Shown here: piece by piece, positions 60,314 to 64,000 of the stretch | Numbering within the stretch: position 1 is the stretch's first letter | How the letters are laid out: each line of letters starts with the position of its first letter | Assembly (NCBI RefSeq): GCF_001888185.1 | Contig: NZ_CP016364.1 | Location: 1,550,001 to 1,614,000, forward strand | Direction: 5' to 3' | DNA: 64,000 bases | Source of the DNA: Phaeobacter porticola | GTDB lineage: Bacteria > Pseudomonadota > Alphaproteobacteria > Rhodobacterales > Rhodobacteraceae | The notes under the pieces: generated by a model | The model's input: only the letters and a program-made list of their open reading frames with translations | What the model was told of the DNA's origin: nothing | Databases searched by the model: none | Position numbers and translations under genes: made by a program

Positions 60314-60416
60314 CGGTTGTTACCCTTCTTTGCCCTGAATTTGGATCGCAGCTTAACTATTGAGTAAGGCGATTTACAGCGAGACTTTCACACCAAAACA
60401 TGCCAAAAGCTCATAT

Positions 60417-61328
60417 ATGGCAACACCGCGACGTTTTCTTCCTTCTATTGCTGCCCTGCGGGCGCTCGAGGCGCTGGACCGTTTGGGCAGTGCGTCGGCG
60501 GCTGCGGATGAATTATCCCTGACACAGGGGGCTGTTAGCCGCCAGTTGCAAGCCCTAGAACGGCAGCTCGGCATAGATCTGGTCCGCCGCGATCAGAAAC
60601 GGCTCACGCTGTCACCCGAGGCGGCGACCTATGCCGGAGAAATCCGTCAGGCGCTCAATCAGATTGCCCAATCAACGCTGCGCGTGCAGGCTGCTCCTCT
60701 GGCCGGAACCCTCAACCTTGCTATCCTGCCGGCATTTGGAATGCGGTGGTTGATGCCACGACTGCCGGAGTTTGCGCGATTACACCCAGATGTGACAATT
60801 AACATGTCCACTAGGCTAGAACCATTTAACTTTGTTGGCGAAGGGTTTGATGCAGCAATACATTTTGGTACAGCTGATTGGCCGGGTACCGCTGCGCTCT
60901 TGCTGAAGCATGAACAGATGTTGCCGGTCTGTGCACCGGATCTGCTGGGTGAGCGCGACGTTACTGATCCGGCGGATATCGCGGCCCTGCCCTTGCTGCA
61001 TATCCAGACCCGTCCGCAGGCCTGGCAGCAATGGTTTCAATGCCATAATATCGATGTAAGCAGAGGATTGTCGGGCACAATGTATGATCAATTCGCAACC
61101 ATCACCCAGGCAGCGTTACATGGGTTGGGCGTGGCCCTAATGCCCGATTATCTGGTGGAGCAGGATTTGGCAACTGGGCGTTTGACTGCGTTACATCCGA
61201 CTGCGACCGAAAGTCCGGGTGCCTATTACCTGGTCTGGCCTGAGGCCCGGTCCAAGGACCCTGCCCTGATCAAGTTTCGCAACTGGCTGGCTGGGCAAGC
61301 GCAGCCCGAAGATCCGCTGCCAAGGTAG
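60417..61328 (+). CDS. LysR-family regulator, GcvA-like (probable regulator of gcdH)
   Basis: I start at the ATG at 60417 (MATPRRFLPSIAALRALEAL), 303 residues. The N-terminal helix-turn-helix (GSASAAADELSLTQGAVSRQLQALERQLGIDL) and the effector domain with FDAAIHFG and a late LPDYLV-like block (ALMPDYLVEQDLATG) are of GcvA type. It is divergent from gcdH with about 100 bp between starts, so it likely controls that gene in response to glutarate or a related acid. Confidence 0.9.
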   Translation: MATPRRFLPSIAALRALEALDRLGSASAAADELSLTQGAVSRQLQALERQLGIDLVRRDQKRLTLSPEAATYAGEIRQALNQIAQSTLRVQAAPLAGTLNLAILPAFGMRWLMPRLPEFARLHPDVTINMSTRLEPFNFVGEGFDAAIHFGTADWPGTAALLLKHEQMLPVCAPDLLGERDVTDPADIAALPLLHIQTRPQAWQQWFQCHNIDVSRGLSGTMYDQFATITQAALHGLGVALMPDYLVEQDLATGRLTALHPTATESPGAYYLVWPEARSKDPALIKFRNWLAGQAQPEDPLPR

Positions 61329-61335
61329 GTATCAT

Positions 61336-61371
61336 AAAACAAAACCCCGCGTTCTGGCGGGGTTTTGTTTT
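61336..61371. terminator. Bidirectional terminator between the LysR gene and phoB
   Basis: AAAACAAAACCCCGC pairs perfectly with GCGGGGTTTTGTTTT around a 6-base loop. A- and T-runs on both sides serve the two converging genes. Confidence 0.9.
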
Positions 61372-61390
61372 CTCTCAGTTACTTAACGCT

Positions 61391-62080
61391 TTATCCTAAC
61401 GCGTAGCCCGCGCCACGGACCGTGCGCACGGGGTCACTGCCGCCGTGTTGGGTCAGCGCTTTGCGCAGGCGGCCAATGTGAACATCCACAGTGCGGGTGT
61501 CGACGTAGATGTCCCGTCCCCAGACCCGATCCAAAAGCTGTTCGCGGCTCCACACCCGACCCGGTTTTTCCATAAAGGTGGAGAGCAGGCGGAACTCTGT
61601 CGGCCCCAGCTTCAGCGGCGCTTCTGCGCGGCTTACCTTATGGGTTTCAGCGTCCAATATGATGTCGTCGAATTCCAGCCGCACGCCAACGGTCGAAGGA
61701 CGGACCCGGCGCAGCTGCGTGCGTACACGCGCCATCAGCTCGATCACCGAATAGGGCTTCACCACATAGTCATCTGCGCCAGTTTCCAACCCGCGCACCT
61801 TGTCGACCTCTTCCGAGCGGGCCGACAGCATGATGATTGGAATGTTGCGGGTTTCCGTGCGGGTCTTCAGACGGCGGCAAACCTCAATCCCGCTCAGATT
61901 GGGCATCATCCAATCCAGTACGATGATATCCGGCATGTCCTCTTCGACGATCAGCAGCGCCTCTTCGCCATGTTCTGCGCGCAGCACACGAAAGCCGTCC
62001 GCCTCCAGATTATAGGCCAAAACTTCGCGTTGGGCCAATTCGTCCTCGACCACCAGAACGGTGGGTTGGTCGGCAGCCAT
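61391..62080 (-). CDS. phoB: Phosphate response regulator PhoB
   Basis: PhoB activates phosphate-starvation genes. The 229-residue protein has a receiver domain with phosphorylation site Asp56 in VLDWMMPNLSG and an OmpR-type winged-helix domain (about 130-228) with REQLLDRVWGRDIYVDTRTVDVHIGRLRKAL. It is last in the pst-phoU-phoB operon, 2 bp after phoU. Confidence 0.96.
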   Translation of the reverse strand: MAADQPTVLVVEDELAQREVLAYNLEADGFRVLRAEHGEEALLIVEEDMPDIIVLDWMMPNLSGIEVCRRLKTRTETRNIPIIMLSARSEEVDKVRGLETGADDYVVKPYSVIELMARVRTQLRRVRPSTVGVRLEFDDIILDAETHKVSRAEAPLKLGPTEFRLLSTFMEKPGRVWSREQLLDRVWGRDIYVDTRTVDVHIGRLRKALTQHGGSDPVRTVRGAGYALG

Positions 62081-62082
62081 GG

Positions 62083-62793
62083 TCAGACCTCCTGCGGTAC
62101 AGACGATGTGGTGTCGGCTTTCTGCCGGTCATCCTCGGGCTTGTCGCCGGTCACCAGATAGACCACCTGTTCGGCAATCGACGTGACATGATCGCCCATG
62201 CGTTCGACGTTCTTGGCGATGAAGTGCAGGTGCATGCAGGGTGTGATGTTGCGCGGATCCTCCATCATGAAGGTCAGGAACTCGCGGAACAGGGCATTGT
62301 ACATCTGGTCGACGTCGCGGTCGCGGGCGATCACGTCCTGCGCCAGTTCCACGTCGCGCTGAATGTAAGAATCCAACGCATCCTTCAGCATCAGTTCGAC
62401 TTCGCGCGCCATACGGCGCATGGCGGCAGCACTTTCGGAAACATTTGGCCCCTGCGCCAGAACAGCCGTCCGTTTGGCGATGTTCTTGGCATAGTCGCCG
62501 ATCCGTTCCAGATTGCCGGAGATTTTCATCACCGACAGAACCAGCCGCAGGTCAACGGCGGCGGGCGCACGGATGGCGATGACGCGGGCGGCTTCTTCGT
62601 TGATCAGTTCTTCCAGACCGTCGATGGCCTTATCGCCCTGACGGACCTGCTGGGCCAGTTCCTCATCGCGGGTTTCCAGCGCGCGGGCGGCGTCCATGAT
62701 GGCAGCCTCGACGAGGCCGCCCATTTTCATGATCTGAGCCTGAATAGCTTCGAGGTCGCGGTCAAACGCGGATGCAATATGTTGTTCTACCAT
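62083..62793 (-). CDS. phoU: Phosphate transport regulator PhoU
   Basis: PhoU links Pst transport to the PhoR kinase and holds the regulon off when phosphate is plentiful. The 236-residue all-helical protein has two PhoU repeats with metal-binding E-(X)2-R-(X)2-D patterns (KISGNLERIGDYAKNIAKR and FIAKNVERMGDHVTSIAE). It lies between pstB and phoB. Confidence 0.96.
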   Translation of the reverse strand: MVEQHIASAFDRDLEAIQAQIMKMGGLVEAAIMDAARALETRDEELAQQVRQGDKAIDGLEELINEEAARVIAIRAPAAVDLRLVLSVMKISGNLERIGDYAKNIAKRTAVLAQGPNVSESAAAMRRMAREVELMLKDALDSYIQRDVELAQDVIARDRDVDQMYNALFREFLTFMMEDPRNITPCMHLHFIAKNVERMGDHVTSIAEQVVYLVTGDKPEDDRQKADTTSSVPQEV

Positions 62794-62807
62794 GGGTCAG
62801 TCCTCGA

Positions 62808-63605
62808 TCAGCCGATACGGCCGGTGATATAGCTTTCGGTGCGCGGATCTTCGGGATTGGTGAAGATCTGCCCGGTCGCACCAAATTCCACCAGATTGCC
62901 AAGGTGGAAGAAGGCGGTTTTCTGGCTCACCCGTGCGGCCTGCTGCATGGAATGGGTGACGATCACCACCGAATAGCTGTTGCGCAGCTCGTCAATCAGC
63001 TCTTCGATCTGGGCGGTTGCAATCGGGTCCAGCGCCGAACATGGCTCATCCATCAAGAGCACTTCGGGTTCGGTCGCGACAGCACGGGCGATACACAGGC
63101 GCTGTTGCTGGCCGCCGGAGAGACCTGTACCGGGTGCGTCCAGCCGATCCTTCACCTCATCCCAGATGGCGCCACGGCGCAGGGATTTCTCAACGATTTC
63201 GTCCAGCTCCGCCTTATTGGCGGCCAGGCCGTGGATGCGCGGGCCATAGGCGACGTTGTCATAGATCGACTTGGGGAACGGGTTCGGCTTCTGAAACACC
63301 ATGCCCACCTTAGCGCGCAGCTGCACGGGATCCACGCGGTTGTCGTAGATATCTTCGCCATCAATGGAGATATCGCCAGTTACCCGGCAGATATCAATCG
63401 TGTCATTCATCCGGTTGAGACAGCGCAGAAAGGTCGACTTGCCGCAGCCCGATGGGCCGATGAAAGCGGTGACGGTGTTGTCTTCGATCCCGACGTTCAC
63501 GTCCTTGATCGCGTGGGACTCGCCGTAATAGACATTCACGTTTTTGGCGGCGATCTTGGTTTTCTGAGTTTGCACGTCTTTGTCCAATGCAGTCATCTGG
63601 TTCAT
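62808..63605 (-). CDS. pstB: Phosphate ABC transporter ATPase PstB
   Basis: PstB drives high-affinity phosphate uptake. The 265-residue protein has Walker [10 protein letters not shown] at residues 50-58, [16 protein letters not shown] as Q-loop, signature [14 protein letters not shown] and Walker [14 protein letters not shown]. It follows pstA by about 12 bp. Confidence 0.97.
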   Translation of the reverse strand: MNQMTALDKDVQTQKTKIAAKNVNVYYGESHAIKDVNVGIEDNTVTAFIGPSGCGKSTFLRCLNRMNDTIDICRVTGDISIDGEDIYDNRVDPVQLRAKVGMVFQKPNPFPKSIYDNVAYGPRIHGLAANKAELDEIVEKSLRRGAIWDEVKDRLDAPGTGLSGGQQQRLCIARAVATEPEVLLMDEPCSALDPIATAQIEELIDELRNSYSVVIVTHSMQQAARVSQKTAFFHLGNLVEFGATGQIFTNPEDPRTESYITGRIG

Positions 63606-63617
63606 AATTGCCCCCTC

Positions 63618-64000
63618 TTACCAGCGGCGTTCAAAGCGGCGGCGCAGGATTACGGCCACTGTGTTCATGGTGACGAGGAAGATCAACAGGATGATGATAC
63701 CGCCCCAGGCGCGTTCGTAAAATGCGGGATCTGCGCGTTTGGCCCATTCATAGATCTGTGCGGGCATGGCGGAATTCGGCGCCAGCAGGCCATCGGCGAG
63801 AGTTTCAGGCGCATTGGAGGCGATGAAGCCGACCATGCCGATCAGCAGCAGCGGTGCGGTTTCACCCAAGGCTTGCGCCAGACCAATGATAGTGCCGGTC
63901 AGGATACCGGGTGCGGCCAGCGGCAGGACGTGGTGAAACACCGCCTGCATCCGCGAGGCCCCGACCCCGAGTGCGGCATCGCGAATGGAGGGTGGCACAG
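63618..64000 (-). CDS. pstA: Phosphate ABC transporter permease PstA (3' part; cut by window edge)
   Basis: The visible C-terminal 127 or so codons hold the EAA-type loop region (RDAALGVGASRMQAVFHHVLP), several membrane helices, and the end LFLVTMNTVAVILRRRFERRW-like sequence (IFLVTMNTVAVILRRRFE), typical of PstA. The start lies beyond the window. Confidence 0.92.
   Translation of the reverse strand, partial: VPPSIRDAALGVGASRMQAVFHHVLPLAAPGILTGTIIGLAQALGETAPLLLIGMVGFIASNAPETLADGLLAPNSAMPAQIYEWAKRADPAFYERAWGGIIILLIFLVTMNTVAVILRRRFERRW

Overview
The window reads as chromosomal DNA of a marine Roseobacter-group alphaproteobacterium (Rhodobacterales). The grounds are a CckA and a ChpT gene of the CtrA phosphorelay, recA with a GTTC-N7-GTTC SOS box, an L21 protein with a long C-terminal extension, olsB-olsA for ornithine lipids, and an iscR-suf operon whose IscR lacks the usual cysteine triad. 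No species can be named from the sequence alone.

Layout. (1) guaB at 0.2-1.7 kb is followed by an apparent 9-kb genomic island at 1.69-10.69 kb. The last 54 bp of guaB recur at 10693-10746 with two synonymous changes, and a TAGATGCA-like octamer is repeated just inside both ends, so this looks like attL and attR of an element integrated into the guaB 3' end. Inside are a small gene, a decayed RecE-type exonuclease fragment, and a tightly coupled minus-strand operon: binding protein, fused permease and ATPase of an FbpABC/AfuABC-like importer, a metallo-beta-lactamase (beta-CASP-like) hydrolase, a histidine phosphatase, and a HAD phosphatase resembling the 3'-phosphatase domain of polynucleotide kinase. 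A divergent DeoR-type regulator and two matching operator candidates control it. (2) 10.8-22.6 kb is core genome: rsmB, cckA, a sulfotransferase-like gene, recA, alaS, DUF1330, a VOC protein, typA and an SMR pump. (3) 22.7-24.8 kb has a double-HD protein, a small protein and an alpha/beta hydrolase. (4) 25.0-33.1 kb is the iron-sulfur assembly operon iscR-iscS-sufB-x-ybjQ-sufC-sufD-yip1-yip1-sufS, with a palindrome matching the Irr iron-control element over its promoter. (5) 33.3-35.2 kb carries an OGT-like glycosyltransferase and tRNA-Ser(CGA). (6) 35.4-46.3 kb is core: rplU-rpmA, GNAT, obgE-proB-proA, chpT, DUF3553, olsB-olsA, rpsB-tsf. (7) 46.7-47.9 kb has aroQ overlapping an orphan luxR. 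(8) 48.2-56.2 kb is an acyl-CoA type catabolic cluster with an IclR regulator. (9) 56.3-58.5 kb is insertion-sequence debris: an ISNCY-like element with broken transposase and a passenger ORF, then an IS481-type fragment. (10) 59.1-61.3 kb is gcdH with a divergent LysR gene. (11) 61.4-64.0 kb is phoB-phoU-pstB-pstA, with pstA cut by the window edge.

The parts most likely to hold undescribed biology are the guaB island and its importer plus three-hydrolase operon, the accessory genes nested in the suf operon, and the aroQ-luxR pair. Everything stated is from reading the sequence; no database search was run.
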